The notes: generated by a model from the letters alone, not told the origin. Shown: positions 9,156 through 18,919, counted from the stretch's first letter. The stretch is DNA of 64,000 nt from Nitratireductor sp. GISD-1A_MAKvit (GCF_040819555.1 NZ_CP161920.1:1549001-1613000); one strand, 5' to 3'. Translations and numbers: made by a program.

Positions 9156-11167
9156 TTGTTTCGTTTAACTTCGGGGGCTGCCGTGGCAGCCCTTTTTGTC
9201 GTTTTCTATGCATTTCATAATCAGGCTTTCGCGCAGAGTGCCAACTCGGCGCGTGACATAATTCGCGGTGATTGGGAAACCCAGATGGGCTGGTGGCTGG
9301 GGACGGTCAACGCGCACCGGGCCTATGACGCCGGCTTTACCGGCAAGGGTGTCAATATCGGCATTCTCGACAGTGGTTTGCAACACCGGCATCGTGAGTT
9401 TCGCGGACGTTTGAGCGGCTATTCGCTCGACGTGGATTCCGGGGGGGCGGTGACGGGCGATACTGTGGGCAAGAATGGTCATGGAACAGGTGTCGCTGCG
9501 GTTGCGGTGGCAAACCGTGATCAGTTTGGAATGCATGGTGTCGCCTATGATGCACTTGTCACGCCCATCGATGACGGCGAGATATCGGGGCCTGGACGAA
9601 GCCCTTGTGCAAGCCTATGCGTATCTGGCTGCCGTCGGTGGAGAGATCATGAACTTGTCCAGCGGTGTGGGTATTCCAACCGCGCACCTCACGCAGGGCG
9701 AGGCCGACGTCATAACCGAAGACATGCTGGCGGCTGCGCGACGCGGTGTCGATGATGGAATTTTGACGGTGGTGTCTGCAGGCAACGACCGACATTCCGA
9801 ACCGGACTTTATATCCGGTATGCCCTATTTTTATCCCGAGCTCGAACGTGGCTGGCTCGCCGTTGTCGCATCCCGTTCCGATGATCAGCTGGCGTCATAC
9901 TCACAGGATTGCGGTGTCGCGGCAAACTGGTGCATCGCTGCGCCGGGTGGAGACAGGGGGGCTGCTGATGGCAGCTTCAAGGAAGAGTACTTTCTTCTGC
10001 CCAGTGCCTCCGGCGGTTACTATCTCGCGGCAGGCACATCCTTCTCCGCGCCGCTGGTTGCGGGCGCGCTCGCCGTCACGCGTGAGATCTTTCCCGATGC
10101 CCCGATTGGTGATGTTCGCAAATTGCTTCTGAGGACGGCTGTCGATGCAGGAGCGCCAGGCGTCGATCCCGTTTTCGGCTGGGGCAGGCTCGATCTCGGC
10201 AATGTGGTCGACACCATTTCGCCCTCCGGTCGCTCAATCTTTGCAGGCGCGGCGCAGACAAGACTGCTTTCTATCGAGCAGGTCTCAGGACTACCCTTCC
10301 GGCCACGCTCTCGCTCATCGCGCATAAGGGCAATGTGGGCGGCGGGAAATTTTGCACGAGCCCGGTCCGATGCCGGGAGCTCCGGAAAGACCCGTTCGCA
10401 AAGCCGTGCCCTTGCAGCCGGTCTCGATCTTCTCGATCAACAGGGGCTGACCGCCGGAATTGGCCTTGCCCTTGCACGTGGCACCACGCGCGAAACGGGC
10501 ACCGCAAATACCGCACGCAACGATGGCCTGTTTGGCTTGGGCTATGCCGGCTGGTCAAGCGGACGATGGTACGCCAGGGGCGCCACCGGGGCCGGATATC
10601 TGAGACAGAAACACACGCGGCGGTCCATCCCGGGGCTGTCGGGGACAGTCATGGAATTCGAGAATCATCAAGCCGGGTCCCGCACGAATGGGCTCGGTAT
10701 ATTCACCCGTCTTGAAGCCGGTCGCAGTTTTGAAACAGAGCTCGCGCAGATTTCCCTGTTCGGACGTTTCTCGGCGAGCAGCCAGAAATTGAAGGGGTTT
10801 CAAGAGAGCGATGTTGATGTTCTCGCCTACACGGTCAAGCGCGCAGGCCTGACCACGGCCACGGCTGGCCCTGGGCTGCGTCTGTCGGGTTCTTTCGCCA
10901 GCGGCGGGTGGACATTCACCCCTGAGGTCGAAATCTCCTATGCACGGGTTCTGGGAGACCGGGCACCTGCGGTGGATGCGGCTCTTCTCGAACGGCCAAT
11001 GGAGGCGCGTACTGGTGACATGGGACGCGATGTATTGGGCCTCGGTGCCAATCTCTCATTCAGCAATGCGCGGACCGGCCCTTACCGCCAGGCTTGGCTA
11101 CAAGGGGGCGTACCGCCGCAATGCAAGGCAGGGCAGCGTTCAGTTCAGCCTGTCTCTGGCCTTCTGA
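9156..11167 (+). pseudogene. Subtilase (S8) autotransporter serine protease with two frameshifts
   Basis: Three frames join into one ~669-aa secreted protease. A Sec signal (MFRLTSGAAVAALFVVFYAF, cleaved after AFA) follows a TTG start with AGGTG 6 nt upstream. The S8 triad is present: Asp in GILDSG (~72), His in NGHGTG (~109) and Ser in AAGTSFSAPLVAG (~295). A beta-barrel domain follows (about residues 390-669), ending in QFSLSLAF with the terminal Phe of autotransporters. Removing one G from GGGG at 9587-9590 and one C from CCC at 11079-11081 restores a continuous frame. It may be phase-variable, decayed, or mis-sequenced. The region upstream (9078-9155) is strikingly AT-rich. Confidence 0.8.
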
Positions 11168-11229
11168 GGCACCGGCAAGGTGGATGCCGGAGACTGCCGG
11201 CGCGCTTGCGTGCCGGCGACCTTGCGGTG

Positions 11230-11700
11230 TCAGGGCGCCTTGACCAGCACGGCATTTGTCAGTGTCATGATTGCTTCACCTTGGGCGTTGAGAGCTGCTG
11301 CGTTCAGCGAAGCGACCACCCAGCCGGGGCGTGAGGTGAGGGGACGATACCCGGTCATTTCGCGGGTGAATGTCAGGGTCTCGTCGGCAAAGGCGGGTTT
11401 TCGCCATTTCAGATCGGAATAGCCCGGAGATGGTCCGAATTCCGGTGCCGGGCCTTCCCCTGTCCACTGATACAGAGCGTCGGGGTTTTGGGGACGAACA
11501 TTGTAGCGCATCCACAGCGCTGCTGTGTGCCATCCCGAAGCGCAAAGGCGTCCGAACACCGAGTTCTTCGCGGCCTCCTCATCGAGGTGAAAGGGCTGCG
11601 GATCGTAGGCGCGCGCAAATGTCTTGATCTCATCGGCGGTGAGATGATGGCTGGCGAGTGTGACCGTGCGGCCCAGGCGAAGAAACTCGTCAAGCGTCAT
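11230..11700 (-). CDS. MaoC-like hot-dog dehydratase
   Basis: A 156-aa single hot-dog domain of the MaoC/R-hydratase type, which hydrates enoyl-thioesters. The catalytic-type block is RAYDPQPFHLDEEAA with ASGWHTAALWMR after it. It overlaps the upstream MaoC gene by 4 nt (ATGA), so the two are probably translationally coupled and may form a heterodimer. The substrate is unknown; rhizobial pairs of this kind are usually annotated only as acyl dehydratases. Confidence 0.85.
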   Translation of the reverse strand: MTLDEFLRLGRTVTLASHHLTADEIKTFARAYDPQPFHLDEEAAKNSVFGRLCASGWHTAALWMRYNVRPQNPDALYQWTGEGPAPEFGPSPGYSDLKWRKPAFADETLTFTREMTGYRPLTSRPGWVVASLNAAALNAQGEAIMTLTNAVLVKAP

Positions 11701-12182
11701 GATTGCGTTCCCTGCTCGCGTAGACGGAACATGATCGGGTTTTCTGTTTCAAGCACCGTCTCGCCTCTTTGATTGGCGAGGACGTGGCGGAACTCCACAA
11801 GACCGATCTGGGGACGAGAGCGAAGGCGCCGGGCTGTCAGAACCGTGCTGCTGCCGCTCAGGACGTCGCCTTCCAGGACCGGGCGTTTCCATCTGTTCGA
11901 CGTTATGCCCGGCGATCCCTGCGAGGTAGAGTTGGCAAGCCAGGAATCATACATCATGCGCATCATCATCGCGCAGCTGTGCCAGCCGGAAGCCGCGAGC
12001 CCCCCAAGCAGGCTGGTCGCACCGGCCTCCGCGTCCAGATGCATGGGCTGCGGATCGAACTGTTCGGCGAAGGCGACAATCTCTTCAGCCGTGACGGTCT
12101 TTGGACCAAGTGGAAACGAGAGGCCCGGCGTGAAATCCTCGAAGGCCAGCCGGGCCGCAGCGGTTTTGGAAAAGTCGTTCAT
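11697..12182 (-). CDS. MaoC-like hot-dog dehydratase (first of a coupled pair)
   Basis: A 161-aa paralogue of its downstream neighbour, with FAEQFDPQPMHLDAEAG and GLAASGWHSCAMMMRMMYD matching the MaoC active-site and dimer regions. The ATG at 12182 (MNDFSKTAAARLAFEDF) is preferred over a longer frame because family homology begins there. The overlapping stop/start with the next gene suggests a two-subunit enzyme. It lies 57 bp from the 3' end of ychF on the same strand. Confidence 0.84.
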   Translation of the reverse strand: MNDFSKTAAARLAFEDFTPGLSFPLGPKTVTAEEIVAFAEQFDPQPMHLDAEAGATSLLGGLAASGWHSCAMMMRMMYDSWLANSTSQGSPGITSNRWKRPVLEGDVLSGSSTVLTARRLRSRPQIGLVEFRHVLANQRGETVLETENPIMFRLREQGTQS

Positions 12183-12239
12183 TCTTGAACTGATATTCGC
12201 ATTGATCCCGCTTCGCAAGCGGATCGCCCGCCCTATGGT

Positions 12240-13343
12240 TCAGGTGTTGAACTTGAACAGCATCACGTCGCCATCCGCCACCACATATTCCTTGCCTTCG
12301 TCACGCGCCTTGCCTGCATCGCGCGCGGCCACTTCACCGCCGAGCGTGACGAAATCATCGTAGGCGATGGTCTGTGCGCGGATGAAGCCGCGCTCGAAGT
12401 CGGTGTGGATCACGCCCGCTGCCTGTGGCGCCTTGGCGCCTTTCTGAACAGTCCAGGCGCGCGTCTCCTTCGGGCCGGAGGTGAAGAAGGTGATGAGGTC
12501 GAGCAGTTCGTAGCCAGCACGGATCAGCCGATCGAGACCGGGCTCTTCCAGTCCCATGGCCTCCAGATATTCGACCGCCTCCTCATCGGAAAGCTGCGCC
12601 ACCTCCGCTTCGATGGCAGCCGAAATCACCACCGTTCCTGCGCCCTGGGCCTTCGCCATCTCCTCAACGCGTTTGCTCTGCGCATTGCCTTCAGCTGCAT
12701 CCCCTTCGGCCACGTTGCACACATAGAGTACCGGTTTGGACGTCAGCAGGTTGAGGCCGCGCAGAATCTTCAGATCCTCCGCAGCGATGCCGTCCAGAAG
12801 CATGCGCACGGGCTTGCCGTCCTGAAGCAGCGCCAGCGCCTGCTCCATCATCGGCAGAAGCGTCTGGGCTTCCTTGTCCTTTCCGGTTGCACGCTTCTGC
12901 ATCTGCAAGGTGCGGCGTTCGAGGCTCTCCAGATCGGCAAGCATCAGCTCGGTCTCGACGGTCTCGGCATCGGCCACCGGGTCGATGCGGCCCTCCACAT
13001 GGGTGATGTCGTCATCCTCGAAGCAGCGCAGCACATGCACGATCGCATCCACTTCGCGGATGTTGGCCAGGAACTGGTTTCCCAGCCCTTCGCCCTTGGA
13101 GGCGCCGCGCACGAGGCCGGCAATGTCCACAAAGGAAATGCGGGTCGGGATGACCTCCTTGGAGCCCGTCACGCCGGCAATCTTCTTCAGGCGCGGGTCC
13201 GGCACCGCCACTTCGCCCGTATTGGGCTCGATGGTGCAGAACGGATAGTTCGCGGCCTGCGCCGCAGCGGTCTTTGTGAGCGCGTTGAAGAGCGTCGATT
13301 TTCCCACATTGGGCAGACCGACGATGCCGCATTTGAAACCCAT
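12240..13343 (-). CDS. ychF: Redox/ribosome-associated GTPase (ATPase) YchF
   Basis: A 367-aa Obg-family P-loop protein that binds ribosomes and prefers ATP over GTP. The G1 loop is GLPNVGKSTLFNAL, G3 lies in DIAGLVRGASKGEGLGNQFL, and LYVCNVAEGD stands at the G4 position. A coiled-coil insertion and the C-terminal TGS domain (FFTSGPKETRAWTVQKGAKAP, in part) follow. Full length and intact. It is followed 3 nt upstream by pth, the usual pairing in alphaproteobacteria. Confidence 0.97.
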   Translation of the reverse strand: MGFKCGIVGLPNVGKSTLFNALTKTAAAQAANYPFCTIEPNTGEVAVPDPRLKKIAGVTGSKEVIPTRISFVDIAGLVRGASKGEGLGNQFLANIREVDAIVHVLRCFEDDDITHVEGRIDPVADAETVETELMLADLESLERRTLQMQKRATGKDKEAQTLLPMMEQALALLQDGKPVRMLLDGIAAEDLKILRGLNLLTSKPVLYVCNVAEGDAAEGNAQSKRVEEMAKAQGAGTVVISAAIEAEVAQLSDEEAVEYLEAMGLEEPGLDRLIRAGYELLDLITFFTSGPKETRAWTVQKGAKAPQAAGVIHTDFERGFIRAQTIAYDDFVTLGGEVAARDAGKARDEGKEYVVADGDVMLFKFNT

Positions 13344-13346
13344 TTC

Positions 13347-14066
13347 CTATTCCTTCTGGCCGAGGAGTTTTTTGAGCATGGCCGCCATCGGGCCATCTTC
13401 GGGGAGAGGGGCGGAAGGGCCCTTCTGCCGCGCCTGACGAATGTGGCTTTGTTGTTTGGCGGGTTTGCCACCCCGCTTTTGCACCGGCTCAGGAGCCGTA
13501 CCCTTAACCGCGAGGCTGACACGGTTCATGAAACCCGCTTCGTCACCTTCGGCGAGCATGGCGATGTTGTCTGCCGCCGCGTCCAGCAACGGTTCGAGCC
13601 ATTCCTGATCCGCTTTGGCAAAATCCCCCAGCACGTGCGCGTTCACACGCGCCTTGTCGCCGGGGTGGCCGATGCCGATGCGCACACGGCGGTAGTCCTT
13701 GCCGCAATGGGCGTCGATCGACTTGATCCCGTTATGACCGCCCGATCCGCCACCGGTCTTGATGCGCAGTTTGCCGGGGGCGAGGTCCAGTTCGTCATAG
13801 AATACGATCAGATCCTCAAGGTCGATCTTGTAGAAGCGCATGGCTTCACCGATCGCCTGGCCGGAGAGGTTCATGAAGGTCTGCGGTTTCATCAGCAGAA
13901 CCTTCTCGCCGCCGATGCGCCCCTCGGCCACCAGCGCGTTGAATTTCTTCGACCAGGACGAAAAACTATGGCGGCGCGCAATCGCGTCCGCCGCCATAAA
14001 ACCGACATTGTGCCGGTGCCGTTCGTATTGCTGGCCGGGATTGCCGAGCCCTGCAATAAGCAGCAT
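13347..14066 (-). CDS. pth: Peptidyl-tRNA hydrolase
   Basis: This enzyme releases tRNA from peptidyl-tRNA that drops off the ribosome. The N-terminal [18 protein letters not shown] holds the catalytic His, and [12 protein letters not shown] and [20 protein letters not shown] are the other conserved blocks. At 239 aa it is about 45 residues longer than the E. coli enzyme, owing to a basic, low-complexity tail ([20 protein letters not shown]) and a terminal helix, a feature seen in rhizobial Pth. It is flanked by rplY and ychF in a tight operon. Confidence 0.96.
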   Translation of the reverse strand: MLLIAGLGNPGQQYERHRHNVGFMAADAIARRHSFSSWSKKFNALVAEGRIGGEKVLLMKPQTFMNLSGQAIGEAMRFYKIDLEDLIVFYDELDLAPGKLRIKTGGGSGGHNGIKSIDAHCGKDYRRVRIGIGHPGDKARVNAHVLGDFAKADQEWLEPLLDAAADNIAMLAEGDEAGFMNRVSLAVKGTAPEPVQKRGGKPAKQQSHIRQARQKGPSAPLPEDGPMAAMLKKLLGQKE

Positions 14067-14090
14067 GAGGTTTCGCAGGAAAGGGGAGGA

Positions 14091-14741
14091 TTACTCCTCG
14101 CCCTCGCCCTCCTTCTCTTCGCCGTCGGCTTCGCCTTCACCCTCTTGAGCCTCGGACTCTTCGGACTTGAGACCGGCCGGGGCTGCAATGGTTGCAATCG
14201 TGAAGTCACGGTCGGTGATGGTCGGCTCGACGCCCTCGGGCAGCTTGACAGCGGAAATATGGGCGGAATCGCCGATTTCCATGCCGTCCAGATCAACCTC
14301 GATGAAATCGGGGATCGCGGTTGCCGGGCAGGTGAACTCGACCTCGTGGCGCACAACGTTGAGAACGCCGCCGCGCTTGATGCCGGGGGCGGTTTCTTCG
14401 TTGATGAAGTGAACCGGAACGTTCACGGTCACGACCGTGCCCTTGCCGATGCGCAGGAAGTCCACATGCATGACGAAATCGCGGACGGGATCAAGCTGAT
14501 AGTCCTTCGGGAGGACCTTGATCTTCTTGCCGTCGACGTCGATCGTGGCAATCGTGGTCAGAAAGCCGCCGCCGAAAATCTGCATGGACACTTCCTTGTA
14601 GGGAAGCGTGATGGAAAGCGGGGCATCCTTGTCACCGTAAATAACGGCGGGAACCTTGCCGTTGCGCCGAATAGCCCGGGCGGACCCCTTACCGACCCGT
14701 TCGCGCGCCTCGGCCTTCAGCTCGTAGCTCTGATGGCTCAT
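14091..14741 (-). CDS. rplY: 50S ribosomal protein L25/general stress protein Ctc
   Basis: A 216-aa L25 of the long CTC type, binding 5S rRNA. The N-terminal L25 domain ([20 protein letters not shown], in part) is followed by the TL5 beta domain ([38 protein letters not shown]) and a strongly acidic tail of Glu and Gly. Heads the rplY-pth-ychF operon. A TTCCGG-AAACA-CCGGAA dyad lies just upstream (near 14768-14784) and may be part of its leader. Confidence 0.95.
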   Translation of the reverse strand: MSHQSYELKAEARERVGKGSARAIRRNGKVPAVIYGDKDAPLSITLPYKEVSMQIFGGGFLTTIATIDVDGKKIKVLPKDYQLDPVRDFVMHVDFLRIGKGTVVTVNVPVHFINEETAPGIKRGGVLNVVRHEVEFTCPATAIPDFIEVDLDGMEIGDSAHISAVKLPEGVEPTITDRDFTIATIAAPAGLKSEESEAQEGEGEADGEEKEGEGEE

Positions 14742-14945
14742 GGCCTATCCTTTCATGTTTTGGAGCGCTTCCGGAAACACCGGAAACGTGAAAGCCGTTC
14801 GAATGAAAAACAGACGGTGCGGGCAGCACTGCCTGAGAAGCCTGGTGGATCAAACGGACTTCCGCCCGCGCTGCCTCCAAGGGTGTCTACGCGGACGGCG
14901 GGTCTATAGCCGATGCAGGGGTGCTGCGCAAGGGCGCAAGCCCTT

Positions 14946-15368
14946 TCAGGCCATGGTCGCCGGCTGGATCGGCTGTGGTTGGTGCCCGCTCGTCCCGCCC
15001 TCGGCGTTGCGGGCGTCATACGCGGTGCGTGCAGCCTCCATCCGGTCGGCATTGTCGAGCGCGAACTGTTTTAAAGCCGAAAGCGGTTCGGCAAGCTCGT
15101 GGCCAAAGGGTGTCAGTCGGTATTCAACACTGGGTGGAACGGTGGGGTACACCGTCCTTTCCAGAAAACCGTCACGTTCCAGAGCCCTTAAGGAACTGGT
15201 CAGAACCTTCTGTGAAATACCGTGCACCCGCCGCTTCAGAGCGTTGAAACGCAGTGGTTCTTCATGAAGCCGCTCGATTATCAGCGATGTCCACTTGTCT
15301 CCAATCAGCGAAAGAACCTCACTGATCGGGCGGCAGCTTTCCGAAATATGGCCGTGGCGCGGTTTCAT
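14946..15368 (-). CDS. HxlR-family transcriptional regulator
   Basis: A 140-aa winged-helix regulator (RPISEVLSLIGDKWTSLIIE, LRFNALKRRVHGISQKVLTS, TVPPSVEYRLTPFGHEL). It lacks the N-terminal Cys-x-x-x-pattern of redox-sensing YodB but has one Cys at residue 12 (ISESCRPI), which is where HxlR redox sensors usually carry theirs. It is divergent from an NADPH-dependent FMN reductase, a standard HxlR arrangement, so it very likely represses that gene in response to quinones or electrophiles. The signal is inference. Confidence 0.88.
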   Translation of the reverse strand: MKPRHGHISESCRPISEVLSLIGDKWTSLIIERLHEEPLRFNALKRRVHGISQKVLTSSLRALERDGFLERTVYPTVPPSVEYRLTPFGHELAEPLSALKQFALDNADRMEAARTAYDARNAEGGTSGHQPQPIQPATMA

Positions 15369-15414
15369 AAAGGTGCCTTCTTGTTTCCCGGTTTCGCCTC
15401 TCAGATATAGGTCT

Positions 15415-15431
15415 GGTTACCAAAGGATACC
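15415..15431. promoter_or_regulatory. Candidate HxlR operator
   Basis: GGTTACC-AAA-GGATACC is an imperfect dyad lying 39-55 bp upstream of the reductase start and between the two divergent genes. It overlaps the region where a reductase promoter is expected. Confidence 0.4.
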
Positions 15432-15469
15432 ACCGGGAATTTTAACCCGGATGGACAGAGGAAATATGC

Positions 15470-16030
15470 ATGAAAAACATTCTGGTTCTCGTCGGTTCCA
15501 ATCGAAAAGACTCGATCAACCGCAAATTCGCACAAGCGCTGGAAAAACTGGCGGAAGGGCGCCTCGAATTCGAGTATTTCGATCTGGCAACACTCCCGAT
15601 GTACAATGACGACGAGGCTTTGGATTATCCGGCTTCCGCCCGACATCTGAAAGACCGTGTGGCTGCGGCCGATGGGGTCCTGTTCGTCACGCCGGAGCAC
15701 AACCGTTCCATTCCCGCAGTTCTCAAGAACGCCATCGATTGGGGCTCCCGCCCATGGGGGGAGAACAGCTGGACAGGAAAACCGACCGCGATTGTCGGAG
15801 CCAGCCCGGGTGCCATGGGAGCAATCGCGGCACAGATCCATCTGCGCTCGATCATGGTCAGCCTCGGAGCCTTCCTCATGACCAGTCCGGAAGTCTATCT
15901 ACAGATGAAACCGGGCCTGTTCGATGAGAACAACGATATTCCCAACGAAGACACACGGGCCTTCTTGACAGGTTTTGTCGACAGCCTGGCGGCGTGGGTC
16001 GGAGTTGCGCAGGAACGTGCCGCAGCGTGA
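15470..16030 (+). CDS. NADPH-dependent FMN reductase (ChrR/azoreductase-like)
   Basis: A 186-aa flavodoxin-fold reductase. LVGSNRKDSINRKFAQAL is the FMN phosphate-binding loop, and TPEHNRSIPAVLKNAIDWGS is the hallmark NADPH_dep_red motif. Such enzymes reduce quinones, chromate or azo compounds by two electrons. ATG 15470 has AGAGGAA upstream. Its divergent HxlR neighbour suggests induction by quinone-like stress. It ends before a bidirectional terminator shared with prs. Confidence 0.92.
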   Translation: MKNILVLVGSNRKDSINRKFAQALEKLAEGRLEFEYFDLATLPMYNDDEALDYPASARHLKDRVAAADGVLFVTPEHNRSIPAVLKNAIDWGSRPWGENSWTGKPTAIVGASPGAMGAIAAQIHLRSIMVSLGAFLMTSPEVYLQMKPGLFDENNDIPNEDTRAFLTGFVDSLAAWVGVAQERAAA

Positions 16031-16051
16031 GTGAAAAGCCCCGCAAAAAAG

Positions 16052-16078
16052 GAAAGCCGGCACGCGGGGCCGGCTTTC
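16052..16078. terminator. Bidirectional terminator between FMN reductase and prs
   Basis: GAAAGCCGGC and GCCGGCTTTC form a perfect 10-bp stem with a 7-nt loop. On the minus strand the stem runs into CCTTTTTT, making a strong terminator for prs. On the plus strand it is followed by TCTTGTCT, which is weaker. Confidence 0.85.
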
Positions 16079-16101
16079 TCTTGTCTGGAAACCTGTTCTT
16101 C

Positions 16102-17034
16102 TCAGTCGAACAGGCTTGAAACCGATTCTTCGGTCGCCGTACGCGAAATCGCCTCGCCAATAAGATCAGCGATGGTAATGGTGCGAATGTTTTCGGCCGC
16201 TTCCACCGCAGAACTCGGCTGGATGGAGTCGGTGATCACAAGTTCCTTCAGGCGTGAGCCGCTGATGCGCGCTGCCGCGCCGCCCGAAAGCACGCCATGC
16301 GTGATATAGGCGGTGACGCTGGTTGCGCCGTTTTTGAGCAGCGCGTCGGCCGCGTTGCACAGCGTGCCGCCCGAATCGACAATGTCGTCGATCAGCAGGC
16401 AGTCCTTGCCGCTCACGTCGCCGATGACATTCATCACTTCGGATTCACCTGGCCGGTCCCGGCGCTTGTCGACGATGGCAAGCGGAGCGTCGATGCGTTT
16501 GGCCAGCGAGCGGGCGCGTACCACGCCGCCGACATCCGGCGAAACAACCATCACGTTGGAGAGTGTGTAGTTCGCTTTCACGTCGCGCGCCATCACTGGC
16601 ACCGCGAAAAGGTTGTCGGTCGGGATGTCGAAGAAGCCCTGGATCTGACCTGCATGAAGATCCAGTGTCAGAACCCGGTCGGCACCTGCCTGGGTGATGA
16701 GGTTCGCCACCAGCTTTGCCGAGATCGGGGTGCGGCCGGATGTTCGCCGGTCCTGCCGTGCATAGCCGAAATAGGGCAGCACGGCGGTAATGCGCCGGGC
16801 CGAGGACCGCCGGAAGGCATCGATCATGATGAGAAGTTCCATCAGGTGATCGTTGGCCGGGTAGGCAGTCGACTGCAGAACGAAAACGTCCTCGCCGCGC
16901 ACATTTTCCTGGATTTCGACGAAAATCTCCTGATCCGCAAACCGACGCACGGTGGCTTTGCCAAGAGAAATGTTGAGATAGCGGGAAACGGCTTCTGCCA
17001 AAACCCGGTTGGAATTGCCCGCAAAGAGCTTCAT
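16102..17034 (-). CDS. prs: Ribose-phosphate pyrophosphokinase
   Basis: This enzyme makes PRPP from ribose-5-phosphate and ATP for nucleotide, His and Trp synthesis. The 310-aa protein is of normal length. [20 protein letters not shown], the [20 protein letters not shown] flexible-loop region, [18 protein letters not shown] and the PRPP loop [20 protein letters not shown] are all intact. PRPP made here is also the co-substrate of Apt encoded at 8.5 kb. Ends at the bidirectional terminator. Confidence 0.97.
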   Translation of the reverse strand: MKLFAGNSNRVLAEAVSRYLNISLGKATVRRFADQEIFVEIQENVRGEDVFVLQSTAYPANDHLMELLIMIDAFRRSSARRITAVLPYFGYARQDRRTSGRTPISAKLVANLITQAGADRVLTLDLHAGQIQGFFDIPTDNLFAVPVMARDVKANYTLSNVMVVSPDVGGVVRARSLAKRIDAPLAIVDKRRDRPGESEVMNVIGDVSGKDCLLIDDIVDSGGTLCNAADALLKNGATSVTAYITHGVLSGGAAARISGSRLKELVITDSIQPSSAVEAAENIRTITIADLIGEAISRTATEESVSSLFD

Positions 17035-17136
17035 GGAATGTCCTCGGAGAACGCCTTGACGCTTGACCGCGCTTTTAACGGGGTGAGACTGTATTGCAAG
17101 CGCCTGAGGAAAGAATCACGGCGAAATCTCAAAAAA

Positions 17137-17760
17137 TCAGCCCTGCCGCTGTGCCAGCCATGTGGACAGCTGGCTGATCGTGGAATCCGCGACCGCTTCC
17201 ATGGTTGCATTCGTAACCGATGACCAGCCGTCGCCCTGTCCTCCAGGGGCTGCCTGCTGACCCTGAATACGGTGTAGCCGATTGCCCGACGGATCGAGCA
17301 CGTCCCATACGTAGATCACGGTCGTCTTTCCGCCGTCGGCTATGGCCGAGAAATAGCCCTTCATCACCATGGAGGGGTTGCCGCTTTCCGGAACGATCGA
17401 GATCCCGCTCTGGCGGGCACGGGCTTCCAGGCGTCTGGAGAGCGCCGGTACGGCTTCAGTCGTCGCGCCGACCACCGGCGCGAACTGCACGCGATCGCCG
17501 GTGGTGACGGCCTGAAGCGGTGCAGCCGTCGTCTGGTTTGTGGTGTCGGTCTGCAGCGCAAGCGCGTTTTCCATGGGGGGCGCGGTCTGAACCTGCGCTC
17601 CCGCGGACGGTCCGGCAGCTGTCGGGCCGGAATCAAGATCGAGCATGGACCCCGTATTGCAGCCGGCCAGAGCGGCCGTGCTCAACACCAGAATGCCCGC
17701 CATGGCGCGCTTCGTGATAATACCGCAGTCCCCCTGCATGCTTTCAAAACTGTGCGGCAT
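17137..17760 (-). CDS. Putative lipoprotein
   Basis: A 207-aa exported protein with a lipobox, LSTAALAGC, so it is a likely Lgt substrate. The mature N-terminus is a low-complexity Ala/Gln/Thr linker and the C-terminal ~110 residues (VPALSRRLEARARQSGISIV, VMKGYFSAIADGGKTTVIYV) form a compact domain common in rhizobial hypotheticals. Start at ATG 17760 has GAAGG upstream; ATG 17739 is a possible shorter start. It is the last gene of the lgt-midA-pgeF-M24 operon, 7 nt after the M24 gene. No function known to me. Confidence 0.75.
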   Translation of the reverse strand: MPHSFESMQGDCGIITKRAMAGILVLSTAALAGCNTGSMLDLDSGPTAAGPSAGAQVQTAPPMENALALQTDTTNQTTAAPLQAVTTGDRVQFAPVVGATTEAVPALSRRLEARARQSGISIVPESGNPSMVMKGYFSAIADGGKTTVIYVWDVLDPSGNRLHRIQGQQAAPGGQGDGWSSVTNATMEAVADSTISQLSTWLAQRQG

Positions 17761-17767
17761 ATTGCCT

Positions 17768-18919
17768 TCACCGCGTGATAAGGTCCAGCCCGTAGCGTGA
17801 GAGTGGTTCGGGAGCACTCTCTGTCGTGAGATAGGTGCGGCCGAGACACATGGCGCTGCCCGTGTCGGAATCCATGATGATCATGTGCGCGAACAGCGTC
17901 ATGCCAGGAGCAATGGGCTCTGCATTGCCGGCATAAAACATCTGTGGATCCATCCAGGATGGCGAGAACCGGGCGCCCAGCGAATAGCCGCAGGCATTCA
18001 GCCGGTGCCTGGTCAGACCATGGCTTTCCATCACCCGCGCATGGGCATCGAACACATCGCCGAACGTGTTCCCCGGCGTCATCGCTTTCTGCACGGCGGT
18101 CAGCGCATCACGCGCGGCTTCGAAGAGTTCCTGATGCCGTTTGGAGACCTTGCCTGTCAGCACTGTCTGCATCATGGCCGCGTGGTAGTGGTGATAGACA
18201 CCTGCCCATTCGAGCGTGATCTGGTCATTCTTGTTGAGTTTGCGCCGACCCGCCTTGTAGCGGCACAGAAGGGCGTCCTCGCCCGAACCGATGACGAATT
18301 CATTGGCCGGGTAGTCGCCACCGCCGGCCAGCACTGCACCCTGCATGGCCGCAAGGATCGCAGCCTCGTCGCCGCCCTGCTTGATCAGCGGCAGCGCCGC
18401 GTCCAGTGCCTCATCCCCGAGCTTTGCGGCGCGCTTCACCTTCTTGATTTCCGCATCGCTCTTGAACAGCCGCAGGCGGCTGACAAGATCGGAGGCGTCC
18501 TCGATCTTGCCGAAGGTCTGCAACTGTTCGTCGAGCAGACGTGTGTTGCGTCCCGTCAGTCCATGCGTGTCGTATTCGACACCGATCCGGGCGCCGAGCA
18601 GGTCGAGTTCGTTCAGGAGATTGCGCAGGTCGACGGCGGGGTTGGCGTCGTGCCTGTCCGTCCACAGGACAATGTTTTCGATGGTGGAGGTGTGGCGCGC
18701 CTGACGCAGATCGGCCGAGCGTGTCAAAAGCACCATCGAACCGTCGGCCTTCACGACAAGGCACTGGAAGAAGCAGAAGCCGAACGTGTCGTAGCCGGTG
18801 AGCCAGTACATGCTTTCCTGTGCGAAAAGCAGCATGGCGTCGAGCTTGCGTTCCGCCATCTCGATGACGAGCCGATCGCGCCGGGCATCGAATTCCGACT
18901 GTTCAAAATGCAGCGCCAT
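17768..18919 (-). CDS. M24 (creatinase/Xaa-Pro peptidase-like) family protein lacking metal ligands
   Basis: A 383-aa protein with an N-terminal creatinase domain (about 1-130) and a C-terminal pita-bread domain. The five metal ligands (D-D-H-E-E) of Xaa-Pro and methionine aminopeptidases are not recognisable: TLEWAGVYHHYHAAMMQT stands where the two Asp should be, ACGYSLG replaces GHGIG, and FAHMIIMDSD lacks the Glu. It therefore resembles metal-free creatinase or ectoine-hydrolase-type members rather than a true aminopeptidase. Its start overlaps the pgeF stop (TGATG). Confidence 0.82.
   Translation of the reverse strand: MALHFEQSEFDARRDRLVIEMAERKLDAMLLFAQESMYWLTGYDTFGFCFFQCLVVKADGSMVLLTRSADLRQARHTSTIENIVLWTDRHDANPAVDLRNLLNELDLLGARIGVEYDTHGLTGRNTRLLDEQLQTFGKIEDASDLVSRLRLFKSDAEIKKVKRAAKLGDEALDAALPLIKQGGDEAAILAAMQGAVLAGGGDYPANEFVIGSGEDALLCRYKAGRRKLNKNDQITLEWAGVYHHYHAAMMQTVLTGKVSKRHQELFEAARDALTAVQKAMTPGNTFGDVFDAHARVMESHGLTRHRLNACGYSLGARFSPSWMDPQMFYAGNAEPIAPGMTLFAHMIIMDSDTGSAMCLGRTYLTTESAPEPLSRYGLDLITR

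Noticed and set aside
12405..14909. An 834-codon open frame on plus, antisense to ychF-pth-rplY
   Set aside because: It is the mirror of three intact, recognisable genes; GC-rich third positions keep the antisense frame open. Its composition (Gln-, His-, Arg-rich) matches no family.
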